Source of the DNA: Sphingobacterium sp. B16(2022)
Lineage (GTDB): Bacteria > Bacteroidota > Bacteroidia > Sphingobacteriales > Sphingobacteriaceae
Assembly (NCBI RefSeq): GCF_012030425.1
Contig: NZ_JAAUVN010000002.1
Location: forward strand, 62,001-126,000
Direction: 5' to 3'
Length of the DNA: 64,000 bases
Part shown: one piece after another, positions 1-8,100 of the stretch
How the letters are laid out: each line of letters begins with the position of its first letter
Numbering within the stretch: position 1 is the stretch's first letter
The notes under the pieces: generated by a model
Databases searched by the model: none
The model's input: only the letters and a program-made list of their open reading frames with translations
Told to the model about the DNA's origin: nothing
Program-made: the position numbers and the translations under genes

Positions 1-1004
1 TTTTCTAAACCTTTTTCATTAATTAGTGGGCCGACTTGTACGTCTTTATCCAGTCCATTACCTACTTTCAATTCTTTCACTGCTGCTGTAAGTTTTTCAG
101 CAAAAGCATGATATACTGTTTCCTGAATATAGAACCTATTAATGGATACACAGGTCTGGCCTGAATTACGAAACTTACCTGCAATTGCTCCTTTTACCGC
201 TGCATCTATATCTGCATCATCAAAAACAATGAATGGCGCATTGCCCCCTAACTCCATAGATATTTTTTTGATATTAGAGGCGGCTTGAATTGTTAATGTT
301 TTTCCTACTTCGGTTGAACCTGTAAATGAGAGTTTTCGTATGGTCGTGTTGGTCGCTAGTTCTTTGCCAAAACCAGAACTGTCTTTACTTGTTACCACAT
401 TAAATACACCTTTAGGAATGCCTGCTTCTTCGGCTAATTTTGCCAATGCAATTGCTGAGAACGGGGTTTGTGAAGCGGGCTTTAAAATAATAGTACATCC
501 TGCCGCTAGCGCCGGTGCTACTTTACGTGTTACCATCGCTAAAGGAAAATTCCAGGGTGTAATGGCAGCTACAACACCTATGCCTTGCTTTATCGTCATC
601 ATTCGATTTCCATTTTGAGCAATTGGTATTGTTTCTCCATAAGCACGTTTTCCTTCTTCGGCAAACCATTCGACAAAAGAATTACCATAGTCAACTTCAG
701 TTAAGGATTCCTTTAACGGTTTTCCACTTTCTAGCGTTATAATTTCAGCTAGATCGACTTTATTTTTTAGGATTAATTCGTACCATTTTCTAACAAGGTT
801 GCATCGGTCCACTGCAGCTGTTTTACGCCAGGTCACCCAAGCTTTTTCTGCTGCGGTTATTGCTTTTTTACATGAAGCGATTTCTAAATCTGGAACGGTG
901 TCTATAAGATTTCCTGTGGCAGGATTGATAACATCGAATGTCTTTGTGTGGGAAATGAATTTTCCATTTATATATGCTTGATTAAGCAATAAGGGATTTT
1001 TCAT
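1..1004 (-). CDS. gabD: Succinate-semialdehyde dehydrogenase family protein, C-terminus cut by window edge
   Basis: Oxidises succinate semialdehyde, or a similar aldehyde, to the acid with NAD(P)+ in the cytoplasm. The minus-strand frame opens with ATG at 1004 and stays open to the window edge, giving about 334 of the roughly 480 residues usual for the family. It holds the early segment YINGKF, the PWNFPLAM cofactor-binding stretch, the glycine-rich FTGSTEVGK, the catalytic glutamate in MELGGNAPF and the catalytic cysteine in GQTCVS at about residue 285. The NRFYIQ that follows the cysteine resembles GabD rather than betaine aldehyde dehydrogenases. It starts 11 bases after the DCC protein gene, so the two probably share a transcript. 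The exact substrate is inferred; family membership is firm. Confidence 0.88.
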   Translation of the reverse strand, partial: MKNPLLLNQAYINGKFISHTKTFDVINPATGNLIDTVPDLEIASCKKAITAAEKAWVTWRKTAAVDRCNLVRKWYELILKNKVDLAEIITLESGKPLKESLTEVDYGNSFVEWFAEEGKRAYGETIPIAQNGNRMMTIKQGIGVVAAITPWNFPLAMVTRKVAPALAAGCTIILKPASQTPFSAIALAKLAEEAGIPKGVFNVVTSKDSSGFGKELATNTTIRKLSFTGSTEVGKTLTIQAASNIKKISMELGGNAPFIVFDDADIDAAVKGAIAGKFRNSGQTCVSINRFYIQETVYHAFAEKLTAAVKELKVGNGLDKDVQVGPLINEKGLE

Positions 1005-1015
1005 AGCTTTTATAT

Positions 1016-1414
1016 TTATGTGATGAATTTTTTGCGGTTTTGTTCTGTTGGTATTTCGCATTGATCTATTTTACCAAACCAGCGATACCTATTTTTCGCG
1101 ATATAATCATAACAACTGTCTCGCCAGGAAGTTGGTATCAACCTGAAAATAGCAAGGATTTTAAAGGGGTATCCTAAATCCATTGCGATATATAATGCCG
1201 CAGTACTTTTTACTAAAACCTTTTGATTTCTAACGTATACAATGGAGTCTGTATTTGACGGCAGACCGATGATAAAATCCTGTGCAATTTTCGACTGTAG
1301 GGAAGCAAATCTAAACTGATCTTTTTTGTCTTTCTTGATGATAAAATTGACTGTCTTGTTGCAAAAATTGCAGACCCCATCAAATAAAATAAGCTGTTTA
1401 ATAGCTGCTTTCAT
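1016..1414 (-). CDS. DCC-family thiol-disulfide oxidoreductase (YuxK-like)
   Basis: A 132-residue protein whose N-terminus reads LILFDGVCNFCNKTVNF. This is the DxxCxxC signature that names the DCC family, a thioredoxin-like fold of poorly known function. The frame can be extended one codon to a TTG, but ATG at 1414 is the natural start and places the motif at the usual distance from the N-terminus. There is no signal peptide or membrane segment, so it should be cytoplasmic. It lies between ribBA, from which a hairpin separates it, and the aldehyde dehydrogenase 11 bases downstream. The family call is confident; the physiological substrate is unknown. Confidence 0.85.
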   Translation of the reverse strand: MKAAIKQLILFDGVCNFCNKTVNFIIKKDKKDQFRFASLQSKIAQDFIIGLPSNTDSIVYVRNQKVLVKSTAALYIAMDLGYPFKILAIFRLIPTSWRDSCYDYIAKNRYRWFGKIDQCEIPTEQNRKKFIT

Positions 1415-1432
1415 CAATTGAAATTATAAATA

Positions 1433-1460
1433 AAAAGGGAGAACTTCCGAACTCCCTTTT
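1433..1460 (-). terminator. Terminator after ribBA
   Basis: AAAAGGGAG (1433-1441) pairs with CTCCCTTTT (1452-1460) around a 10-base loop. It lies just past the ribBA stop codon. On the minus strand the stem is followed by TTTATTTATAA, a moderately T-rich tail. Confidence 0.65.
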
Positions 1461-1470
1461 ACAAGTATGA

Positions 1471-2685
1471 TTAAAGATTCTTCATAATGGTATGTCCCAT
1501 TCGATCTCTTTTAGTTTTTAAATATTGCTCGTTATAAGGATTTGATTTGATTTCTATAGCAACATTATCTACGATTTCTAATCCATAACCTACTAATCCA
1601 GCTCTTTTTGCAGGATTGTTAGACATTAAACGCATTTTTGTTACTCCTAGATTGCGTAAGATTTGTGCTCCGATTCCGTAATCGCGTAAATCGGCTTTGA
1701 AACCTAATTGTGTATTGGCATCAACAGTATCAACTCCATTTTCTTGCAGTTTGTACGCTTGTAATTTATTAACAAGGCCTATTCCACGACCTTCTTGATT
1801 CATGTAAACAATAACCCCTTTACCTTCTTGTTGGATCATTTCCATTGCTTTGTGCAATTGTGGGCCACAGTCGCAACGGCAAGAGCCAAAGATGTCTCCT
1901 GTAAGACAAGAGCTATGTACGCGTACTAGAATTGGTTCGTCTTCTGTCCATTCCCCTTTATAAAGCGCGAGATGATGTTCTCCTGTATCTTTTTGAGTGT
2001 AAGCTTTCAATTTGAAATCACCAAATGCTGTTGGCATATCCACTTGAACTTCTTCGACGATAAGTGAATCATGTTTAAGACGATATTCGATTAGGTCTTC
2101 AATACTTACAATTTTTAAATCAAATCGCTTTGCTACTTCCATTAATTCCGGAAGTCTAGCCATTTCACCATCTTCTTTTAAAATTTCGACCAATACACCT
2201 GCAGGTTCGAAACCAGCAAGGCGAGCTAGATCCACAGTAGCTTCTGTGTGTCCTGTACGACGTAAAACACCACCATCTTTTGCAATTAGTGGGAAAATAT
2301 GTCCTGGACGTCCAAGCTCAACAGGATCAATATTAGGATCAATAAGCGCTTTGATCGTTTTTGAACGATCTGATGCTGAAATTCCTGTTGTACAACCGTA
2401 ACCTTGTAAGTCAACTGAAACAGTGAAGTTAGTCTCATAAACAGCGGTATTTTTACCTACCATTAATTCTAAATTCAATTCATCACAACGCTCTTTTGTT
2501 AAAGGAGCGCAGACTAACCCTCTTCCGTGAGTTGCCATGAAGTTGATCACTTCTGGTGTTGCATTTCTGGCTGCAGTAACAAAATCACCTTCATTTTCGC
2601 GGTCTTCATCATCCACTACGATGATCACTTTGCCAGCTTTTATATCTTCGATTGCTTCTTCAATCGTGTTTAATTTGAAATCCAT
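1471..2685 (-). CDS. ribBA: Bifunctional 3,4-dihydroxy-2-butanone-4-phosphate synthase / GTP cyclohydrolase II
   Basis: Catalyses the two entry reactions of riboflavin synthesis: ribulose 5-phosphate to dihydroxybutanone phosphate (N-terminal half), and GTP opening to the pyrimidine precursor (C-terminal half). The 404 residues match the usual fused enzyme. The RibB half has [10 protein letters not shown] at residues 25-34 and GRPGHIFPL with [10 protein letters not shown] further on. The RibA half has the zinc-binding cysteines in [17 protein letters not shown] near residues 258-272 and the NQEGRGIGL substrate loop. A TAnnTTTG element lies 23 bases before the start codon, and a hairpin follows the stop. 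No FMN riboswitch is apparent in the short leader. Confidence 0.97.
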   Translation of the reverse strand: MDFKLNTIEEAIEDIKAGKVIIVVDDEDRENEGDFVTAARNATPEVINFMATHGRGLVCAPLTKERCDELNLELMVGKNTAVYETNFTVSVDLQGYGCTTGISASDRSKTIKALIDPNIDPVELGRPGHIFPLIAKDGGVLRRTGHTEATVDLARLAGFEPAGVLVEILKEDGEMARLPELMEVAKRFDLKIVSIEDLIEYRLKHDSLIVEEVQVDMPTAFGDFKLKAYTQKDTGEHHLALYKGEWTEDEPILVRVHSSCLTGDIFGSCRCDCGPQLHKAMEMIQQEGKGVIVYMNQEGRGIGLVNKLQAYKLQENGVDTVDANTQLGFKADLRDYGIGAQILRNLGVTKMRLMSNNPAKRAGLVGYGLEIVDNVAIEIKSNPYNEQYLKTKRDRMGHTIMKNL

Positions 2686-2707
2686 TGATATCTTAAATGT
2701 ATTTATA

Positions 2708-2715
2708 CAAAGGTA
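2708..2715 (-). promoter_or_regulatory. Promoter -7 element of ribBA
   Basis: On the minus strand this reads TACCTTTG, an exact match to the Bacteroidota consensus TAnnTTTG. Transcription would start near 2700 and leave a leader of about 15 bases before the ribBA ATG at 2685. A -33 element was not identified. Confidence 0.6.
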
Positions 2716-2762
2716 CTGTAGTATTCTCTTTTAATTATAATGTGCAAGTCAAAATGAGCTTA

Positions 2763-4238
2763 TTATTGCAATTTTGCCTTCTTTTTACCAATCTTACTTT
2801 TAATCCAATTCAATCCAGCTTCAGCTTTTATTTTGTACTGATCAATATCAAATAAGGCCGAGTCAGTGGTTGATTTATACGTTAAAAATCCAGCTAATGG
2901 CGATAATATGATAATGGCCATCCACATCCCTAAAATAGGTGAAATTGCACCGTCCTTTGCGGATTTCTCTGCTACGGTAGAAATAATGTGGTAAATAAGA
3001 AAGAATATAATAGCCATGATAACAGGTAGACCAAGCCCACCTTTACGAATAATCGCTCCTAAAGGCGCACCAATAGCAAATAATAAAAGACATGAGACAG
3101 CTAATGTAAATTTCCGATGAAACTCAATGCGGTACCGGATGTCTTTGCCATTTAAATCTTTGTAATCAGGCAATTTGTTACTCAAATCGTCTTTCATGTA
3201 GTTTAACTGACTCAACGCATTTCCTGTAATCTGTGCACGCTGTTCGGGAAGAACAAGATCTTCTAATAAATTATTAAAAGGTTTTACCGAAGCAGGTTTT
3301 ATCTTTTTGCCTCCTTCTTGGGTATTAAAATATGGAGAATATAGATTAAAACGATTATCTACAGTAAGCGAGAGAGAGTGCTTAAGACTGTCTAATTTCA
3401 TTTTATTAGAATCGGTATACACTTTTAACTGTTTTAAGTTTAACATGGCGTGATGGCTCTTAAACAAATTTTCATCTGTTCGTTGCATCTTATTCCATTC
3501 CATATCAAATTTTTGCTCAGTTTCTTTAAATTTAAATCTCGTGAACTGCTGACGGGGATCGTAGCTTTTAGAACTTTTTACGCGTGCATCTTCATAGCGA
3601 ATTCCATCTTTAAGTTTTAAGATCATATAGCTATTATCAGGAGAATTATAAATAAATCCTTCTTTAGCGATTAAAACCGTATTGCCAGCATTTCCACCTT
3701 GATTATCGTAAATCATCAAATCGTACAGGATTGTACCATTCTCATTTTTACCTTTTGCTCGTATTGAATAACCTGGAATAGTATTATTGAAAATACCAGG
3801 TTTTATTAAAAAATCAGCCTTTTTATTGCGGACATCATATAATAATGAGCCCATCTTTAAATTTACGATAGGTAATATGTAATCCGAAAAGAGAAATGAG
3901 CTTAAACTGAAAAAACCTACTAAAATGAATAAAGGAGTCATGGCTCTTCTGAGTGAAACTCCTGCGGCTTTGATGGCAACTAGTTCGTAACTCTCTCCAA
4001 GATTACCAAAAGTCATAATGGATGACAATAGCATAGAAAGTGGCATAGCCATAGAGATCTGAACCGCACATTGATAGCCGATTAGTTTCAGTATGACATA
4101 CCATTCAAAACCTTTACCTATTAAATCATCTATGTATTTAAATAAGAAAAGCATTAAAAGCACAAACATCACAATACAAAAAGTGACGAAAAATGGCTTT
4201 ATAAAGGATTTAAGAATAAGTAAATAAATCTTTTTCAT
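2763..4238 (-). CDS. LptF/LptG-family permease (YjgP/YjgQ), lipopolysaccharide export
   Basis: An inner-membrane protein of 491 residues in the YjgP/YjgQ family. Members form the transmembrane part of the LptB2FG transporter that extracts LPS from the inner membrane and pushes it along the Lpt bridge. Three hydrophobic segments lie in the first 120 residues. A large soluble periplasmic region follows, and three more segments lie near residues 370-460, giving the typical 3+3 layout with an intervening jellyroll. GNLGESYELVAIKAAGVS in the first cytoplasmic loop fits the LptB coupling helix. The C-terminus is lysine-rich. A single protein cannot be assigned to LptF or LptG from this alone, so no symbol is given. 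It has its own promoter-like element at 4315-4322. Confidence 0.92.
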   Translation of the reverse strand: MKKIYLLILKSFIKPFFVTFCIVMFVLLMLFLFKYIDDLIGKGFEWYVILKLIGYQCAVQISMAMPLSMLLSSIMTFGNLGESYELVAIKAAGVSLRRAMTPLFILVGFFSLSSFLFSDYILPIVNLKMGSLLYDVRNKKADFLIKPGIFNNTIPGYSIRAKGKNENGTILYDLMIYDNQGGNAGNTVLIAKEGFIYNSPDNSYMILKLKDGIRYEDARVKSSKSYDPRQQFTRFKFKETEQKFDMEWNKMQRTDENLFKSHHAMLNLKQLKVYTDSNKMKLDSLKHSLSLTVDNRFNLYSPYFNTQEGGKKIKPASVKPFNNLLEDLVLPEQRAQITGNALSQLNYMKDDLSNKLPDYKDLNGKDIRYRIEFHRKFTLAVSCLLLFAIGAPLGAIIRKGGLGLPVIMAIIFFLIYHIISTVAEKSAKDGAISPILGMWMAIIILSPLAGFLTYKSTTDSALFDIDQYKIKAEAGLNWIKSKIGKKKAKLQ

Positions 4239-4314
4239 CCGATCATATGTTCCTTTCTAAAGCTATGATTTTTTTGAAGCTTTAGAGATCTATTTAATAG
4301 ACCTTATTAAGATG

Positions 4315-4322
4315 CAAAGATA
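4315..4322 (-). promoter_or_regulatory. Promoter -7 element of the LptF/G gene
   Basis: The minus strand reads TATCTTTG, matching TAnnTTTG. It lies 77 bases before the permease ATG, just past the stop of the upstream START-like gene, so the permease can be transcribed independently. Confidence 0.5.
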
Positions 4323-4329
4323 TACTTTT

Positions 4330-4707
4330 TTATCCTCCAATTACACTTTGGAGATACTCAATTGAATTATTCCAGATCATTTTGCGATTTTCTACATCTT
4401 CTTCTTTTGCAAAATCAGTAATGCGGAGTGCTACATCATTTGTTAATTCGTCCTGATCAATTTCTAGTTCAAAGTAATAAGGCTCGTCCTCAAGCCATTT
4501 ATAGCGGATTAGTTTGTTTTCTTTAACATTTACAATTTTGGCTTTTTGACCTTCATCATCCCAAATAAATTCATAAATAGATTCGCGGTAATTGACATCA
4601 TCGGCAAACCATTGTGATAAGGCATTTGGCTCCTGTAAATAGGGGAATAAAATCCTAGGTGAAGAATTTACTATATATTCTAAGTTCAATTTTATTTTTT
4701 CAGCCAT
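4330..4707 (-). CDS. START-like domain protein (SRPBCC fold)
   Basis: A 125-residue cytoplasmic protein with the helix-grip pattern of SRPBCC/START-like proteins: an N-terminal strand (KIKLNLEYIVNSS), two short helices (SPRILFPYLQEPNALSQWFADDV), a run of strands and a C-terminal helix (NRKMIWNNSIEYLQSVIGG). The LSQWFADDV segment resembles AHSA1-type proteins that are widespread in Bacteroidota as single-domain genes. It is rich in acidic residues. No ligand or reaction can be assigned. It stands upstream of the LptF/G permease on the same strand, but the permease has its own promoter-like element. Confidence 0.8.
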   Translation of the reverse strand: MAEKIKLNLEYIVNSSPRILFPYLQEPNALSQWFADDVNYRESIYEFIWDDEGQKAKIVNVKENKLIRYKWLEDEPYYFELEIDQDELTNDVALRITDFAKEEDVENRKMIWNNSIEYLQSVIGG

Positions 4708-4746
4708 ATTATATGAATATTTATTTTTTATTTACTTAAAAAAATC

Positions 4747-4754
4747 TATATTTG
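4747..4754 (+). promoter_or_regulatory. Promoter -7 element of the first tRNA-Met
   Basis: TATATTTG matches TAnnTTTG exactly and ends 13 bases before the tRNA. The block from this element to the tRNA (TATATTTGCAT...AAAACGG) is nearly repeated in front of the second tRNA. Confidence 0.65.
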
Positions 4755-4767
4755 CATTCCCAAAAAC

Positions 4768-4841
4768 GGCGGGGTAGCTCAGATGGTTAGAGCGCAGGAT
4801 TCATAACCCTGAGGTCGGCAGTTCGATTCTGCTCCCCGCTA
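4768..4841 (+). tRNA. tRNA-Met (anticodon CAT), copy 1
   Basis: A 74-base cloverleaf without encoded CCA. The acceptor arms GGCGGGG and CCCCGCT pair with a G1-U72 wobble, followed by U8/A9, a D arm starting GCTC, the anticodon CAT in the loop TTCATAA, and a T arm GGCAG/CTGCT around TTCGATT. It lacks the three consecutive G-C pairs of initiator tRNA in the anticodon stem, so it is most likely the elongator. A CAT anticodon can also belong to tRNA-Ile2 carrying lysidine, which sequence alone cannot exclude. Confidence 0.93.
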
Positions 4842-5123
4842 CAAAACTCTAACATACTTTCTAACTGTGCATTGGTTATACTTATATATATTATTGTAAT
4901 AATACATATTTATTTTGTCTTTGCAATTATTTTACAAAAAACTTTTCGATTTTAAAAATTAAAAATATTGCATGCTTAAGCTACTGATATTTTATGTTCT
5001 CACTTTTGTTTTTTTATTATTACTATTTGTTTCATTATAAAGTAATTGCGTTTTTTTTATGCGCTAAGGCGCTAAAACAGTGAAAAAAAATAAAAAAAAG
5101 CTTTTTATTTGAAGTGTTATTGC
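4842..5123. other. Spacer between the two tRNA genes, no gene seen
   Basis: Very AT-rich, with homopolymer A and T runs and no open frame of note. GCGCTAAGGCGCTAAAAC near 5062 holds a short repeat of GCGCTAA. No other structure was recognised. Confidence 0.5.
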
Positions 5124-5131
5124 TATATTTG
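5124..5131 (+). promoter_or_regulatory. Promoter -7 element of the second tRNA-Met
   Basis: TATATTTG again, at the same distance (13 bases) from the tRNA as in copy 1. The second tRNA can therefore be transcribed on its own. Confidence 0.65.
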
Positions 5132-5144
5132 CATACCGAAAAAC

Positions 5145-5218
5145 GGCGGGGTAGCTCAGATGGTTAGAGCGCAGGATTCATAACCCTGAGGTCGGCAGTT
5201 CGATCCTGCTCCCCGCTA
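5145..5218 (+). tRNA. tRNA-Met (anticodon CAT), copy 2
   Basis: Identical to the copy at 4768-4841 except for one base in the T loop (position 60 is C here and T there). Folding and anticodon are unchanged. It is followed four bases later by a strong terminator. Confidence 0.93.
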
Positions 5219-5221
5219 CTT

Positions 5222-5257
5222 AAAGGAGACACTATATATTAGTTGTCTCCTTTTTTT
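5222..5257 (+). terminator. Terminator after the tRNA genes
   Basis: AAAGGAGACA (5222-5231) pairs perfectly with TGTCTCCTTT (5244-5253) and runs into TTTTTTT. This is a textbook intrinsic terminator. Confidence 0.85.
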
Positions 5258-5450
5258 ATGCCTAAATTTGGTGATACGGTATCTACTTCTTTATTTTTCT
5301 TAAAAAAATACTATTATATCAAAACAGTTTAACTTGGGAATGACTGGCGGTGCACTACAGCCGGGAATACCATTTGTACAATGATCTTGCAAGCGGTAGT
5401 AGTATATTTCCGGATCCTATTCTAGTTTCATGCTCTTTACCACTGTTAGT

Positions 5451-6581
5451 TCAGTCTGTAGTTAATTTTACTTCGTTTAAGAATTTAGTAATAACTTTTA
5501 GAAATTGCTCAGGATATGCGAAATGAATATTGTGATCCACATTTTCAAAAGCAATATGTTTGATGAAGTTGGAATGCTTTTCAGCAAGTATTTTGTTTTC
5601 TGCATCAACAGGCATAGGATCGTGAACTGAAATTGCATCTAGTATGAGTACAGGAATGTCTACTTGTTTAAATATTTCAAATGGAGCTATTTTTATAATG
5701 GAGGAAGCATATTTACTGACATTGGGATTGCCGAATATTGCTTCTGACATCTGTAGACTGTCTCGCATATGATAGTATTCTTGTTGTCCGCGGTAGGTGA
5801 TCCATTTTTGATCTAGCGGTTTCAAAAAACTTAAGATTTCAAATTGATCTGATTTATTGCTGTCATCATAAAGGCTTTTATAGGCAGCAAATTGATCGTT
5901 ATAAAAGCCGAAATACTTTTCTTCTATGTCAGCAGGGAGATTGACTTCTTGTAATTTTTGTTCTAATTGTCTTTTATTCAACTTGAAGTAGCTGGTATTA
6001 AAGGCTACTGATCCGCCATCCTCCAGTATTAAACCTGCGACATATGTAGGAAACAGTTTATAAAAATTTGTTGCTAGGTAGCCTCCACGGGAAAATCCTC
6101 CTATAACAGCATGTTGAATTTGTAAAGTGTCCATTAATGATTTGATGTCAATACAGAGATCATCGAATGAAGCATCAAATGGTGGCAGAGGAGTTTTTCC
6201 GGCATTATATTGATCTATTGAAATAATACGGTAACCGATTTTGACAAGGTCTAATGCAAAAGGAGCAAATTCGTAAGCGTTACTTAGACTGCCATGGAGC
6301 CATATTAGCACTTTAGTTTTATTTTGATTGTCGCCCCATTGGAGATAGGATAAATTTACATTTTTAGTCTTTGTAGTCCTGCGATGTTTTTGCTCATAAG
6401 TATTGAACTGTTTTGTAGCAGATTCATAATGAAGTTTAAGTTGAGTTTTATCTATTTCTTGAGCAAGCGAGGCTGTACATGATAAGCAGCCGATTAGTAA
6501 AATGAAATGGAAAAGGACATGAATTGATTTATGGCACTTTGTGGGTACCATTGTAATTTTTGATTTTAAGAAGTTTAACAT
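5451..6581 (-). CDS. Secreted alpha/beta hydrolase
   Basis: An alpha/beta-hydrolase-fold protein of 376 residues. The oxyanion segment WLHGSLSN lies near residue 95, the nucleophile elbow GGFSRGG has Ser164, a likely acid residue sits in LILDAISVHDP near 316, and a likely histidine sits in FENVDHNIHF near 349. The N-terminus holds a hydrophobic stretch (HVLFHFILLIGCLSC), so it is exported and may be a lipoprotein. An internal ATG at 6551 would give a more compact signal peptide and is an alternative start. It is the last gene of the minus-strand series running from the TonB receptor, 78 bases after the aldehyde dehydrogenase. Substrate unknown; an ester is inferred. Confidence 0.85.
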   Translation of the reverse strand: MLNFLKSKITMVPTKCHKSIHVLFHFILLIGCLSCTASLAQEIDKTQLKLHYESATKQFNTYEQKHRRTTKTKNVNLSYLQWGDNQNKTKVLIWLHGSLSNAYEFAPFALDLVKIGYRIISIDQYNAGKTPLPPFDASFDDLCIDIKSLMDTLQIQHAVIGGFSRGGYLATNFYKLFPTYVAGLILEDGGSVAFNTSYFKLNKRQLEQKLQEVNLPADIEEKYFGFYNDQFAAYKSLYDDSNKSDQFEILSFLKPLDQKWITYRGQQEYYHMRDSLQMSEAIFGNPNVSKYASSIIKIAPFEIFKQVDIPVLILDAISVHDPMPVDAENKILAEKHSNFIKHIAFENVDHNIHFAYPEQFLKVITKFLNEVKLTTD

Positions 6582-6659
6582 ACAGGAATCAAAGCTAATT
6601 TTGACTGTTAAAGATAGTGTATAATCAGCTCGTAAAAAAATAAGTGAATATTCTTATCC

Positions 6660-8060
6660 TTACATAAATTTTCGAAGTAATTTCATCACCCATTCTTTTT
6701 TTGTATAAGGAGGATAGATAAGTTGCGACATGTTGAATGCTGATTGAAAAGCTACTGACCTTTCATGTGAAAATGTTTTAAAGCCGAAAATGCCATGACA
6801 ACTTCCCATTCCGCTACCATTTACGCCACCAAAAGGAAGGTTTGGGTTAGATACATGGATGACAACATCATTTATACACGCGCCACCTGAACTCGTGCTT
6901 TTTAACAAGCGTTTTACGGTAAGTTTATTTTTACTGAAAATGTATAGGGCCAAAGGTTTACTCTTGCTATTGATGATATTTAATGGCATCTCTAGATCGT
7001 CATAGGGAATAACGGGGAGTATTGGGCCAAAGATTTCTTCCTGCATAATTTTGCTGTCTAGCGGTACATGAGATAGGAGGGTAGGATAAATGGTCAATTC
7101 GGGCCACAGTACTTCTCCTCCCCAAGCTATGTAGGCCCCATTGTCTACAGCATCAGTGATCAATCCTACTAATCTTTCGGCATGTTGTCGATTGATGATC
7201 TTACTATATTGTGCCATATCCAGTTGCTGTTGGTCATTAAAAAACTGACGGGTAACAGCTTCTTTGTACTGCTGTATAAACTCTTCAAGTTTGGATCTTT
7301 GTATAAATACATGATCAGGTGCAATGCAGGTCTGACCTGCATTGATGAGCTTGCCCCAAGCAATTTTTGAAGCAGCATCTTTTATATCGGCGGTTTCGTC
7401 AATGATGACTGGTGATTTTCCTCCTAATTCGAGTGTAACGGTACTTAGATTTTTGGAAGCTGCCTGCATAACAGCTTTTCCTACCGTAGTACTTCCTGTA
7501 AAGAATATGTGATCAAAAGGAAGCTGAAGTAGGAATTCTGAAATAGCACGATCTCCTTCGAAGCAAGCTATGTCCTCTTCTTGAAAAGTATTTTTAATTA
7601 ATTGCGTGATGACATTACTCGTTGCAGAGCTGATTTCTGAAGGTTTTAATATGATGCAGTTTCCAGCTGCAATTGCAGATATTAATGGACTCATAATCAG
7701 TTGAAATGGATAGTTCCACGGTGCAATGATTAGACATACGCCTCTTGGTTGCTGATATATGCGATTTGTTGCCAATATACTTGTCAATGTCCTGCGGACC
7801 CTTTTTGGCTTCATCCATTGTTTTAAATTCTTGATGGCAAAATCAATTTCACTGAGTGCGAAAAATACTTCCGTAAGGGCGGACTCAAATTTACTTTTTC
7901 TTAGATCAGTCTGTAATGCATCGTAGATCTGTTCTTCAAATTCTTCAATTGCAGTTTTTAATCGACGTAATTTTAATATACGTTGTTGTGCTGTACTCCA
8001 TTGGAGTACAGCTTTGTTTTTTTGCTGAAGTTCAAAAATGGTTAGGATATGATCTGTCAT
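6660..8060 (-). CDS. Class 3-type aldehyde dehydrogenase
   Basis: Oxidises an aldehyde with NAD(P)+ to the carboxylate. At 466 residues it is shorter than the SSADH type. It shows the class 3 (fatty or aromatic aldehyde) features: PWNYPFQL, GNCIILKPSE, FTGSTTVGK, the catalytic glutamate in TLELGGKSPV near residue 210 and the catalytic cysteine in NAGQTCIAPD near residue 243. The C-terminus carries hydrophobic residues (FNMSQLIYPPYTKKEWVMKLLRKFM), reminiscent of membrane-associated members. It lies 40 bases downstream of the di-heme cytochrome gene on the same strand. The position suggests that it oxidises an aldehyde made from the imported substrate; that is inference. Confidence 0.93.
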   Translation of the reverse strand: MTDHILTIFELQQKNKAVLQWSTAQQRILKLRRLKTAIEEFEEQIYDALQTDLRKSKFESALTEVFFALSEIDFAIKNLKQWMKPKRVRRTLTSILATNRIYQQPRGVCLIIAPWNYPFQLIMSPLISAIAAGNCIILKPSEISSATSNVITQLIKNTFQEEDIACFEGDRAISEFLLQLPFDHIFFTGSTTVGKAVMQAASKNLSTVTLELGGKSPVIIDETADIKDAASKIAWGKLINAGQTCIAPDHVFIQRSKLEEFIQQYKEAVTRQFFNDQQQLDMAQYSKIINRQHAERLVGLITDAVDNGAYIAWGGEVLWPELTIYPTLLSHVPLDSKIMQEEIFGPILPVIPYDDLEMPLNIINSKSKPLALYIFSKNKLTVKRLLKSTSSGGACINDVVIHVSNPNLPFGGVNGSGMGSCHGIFGFKTFSHERSVAFQSAFNMSQLIYPPYTKKEWVMKLLRKFM

Positions 8061-8100
8061 TAGTCAAGTATGTTTATAAGCTATGCTTCAAAAGTTATTT

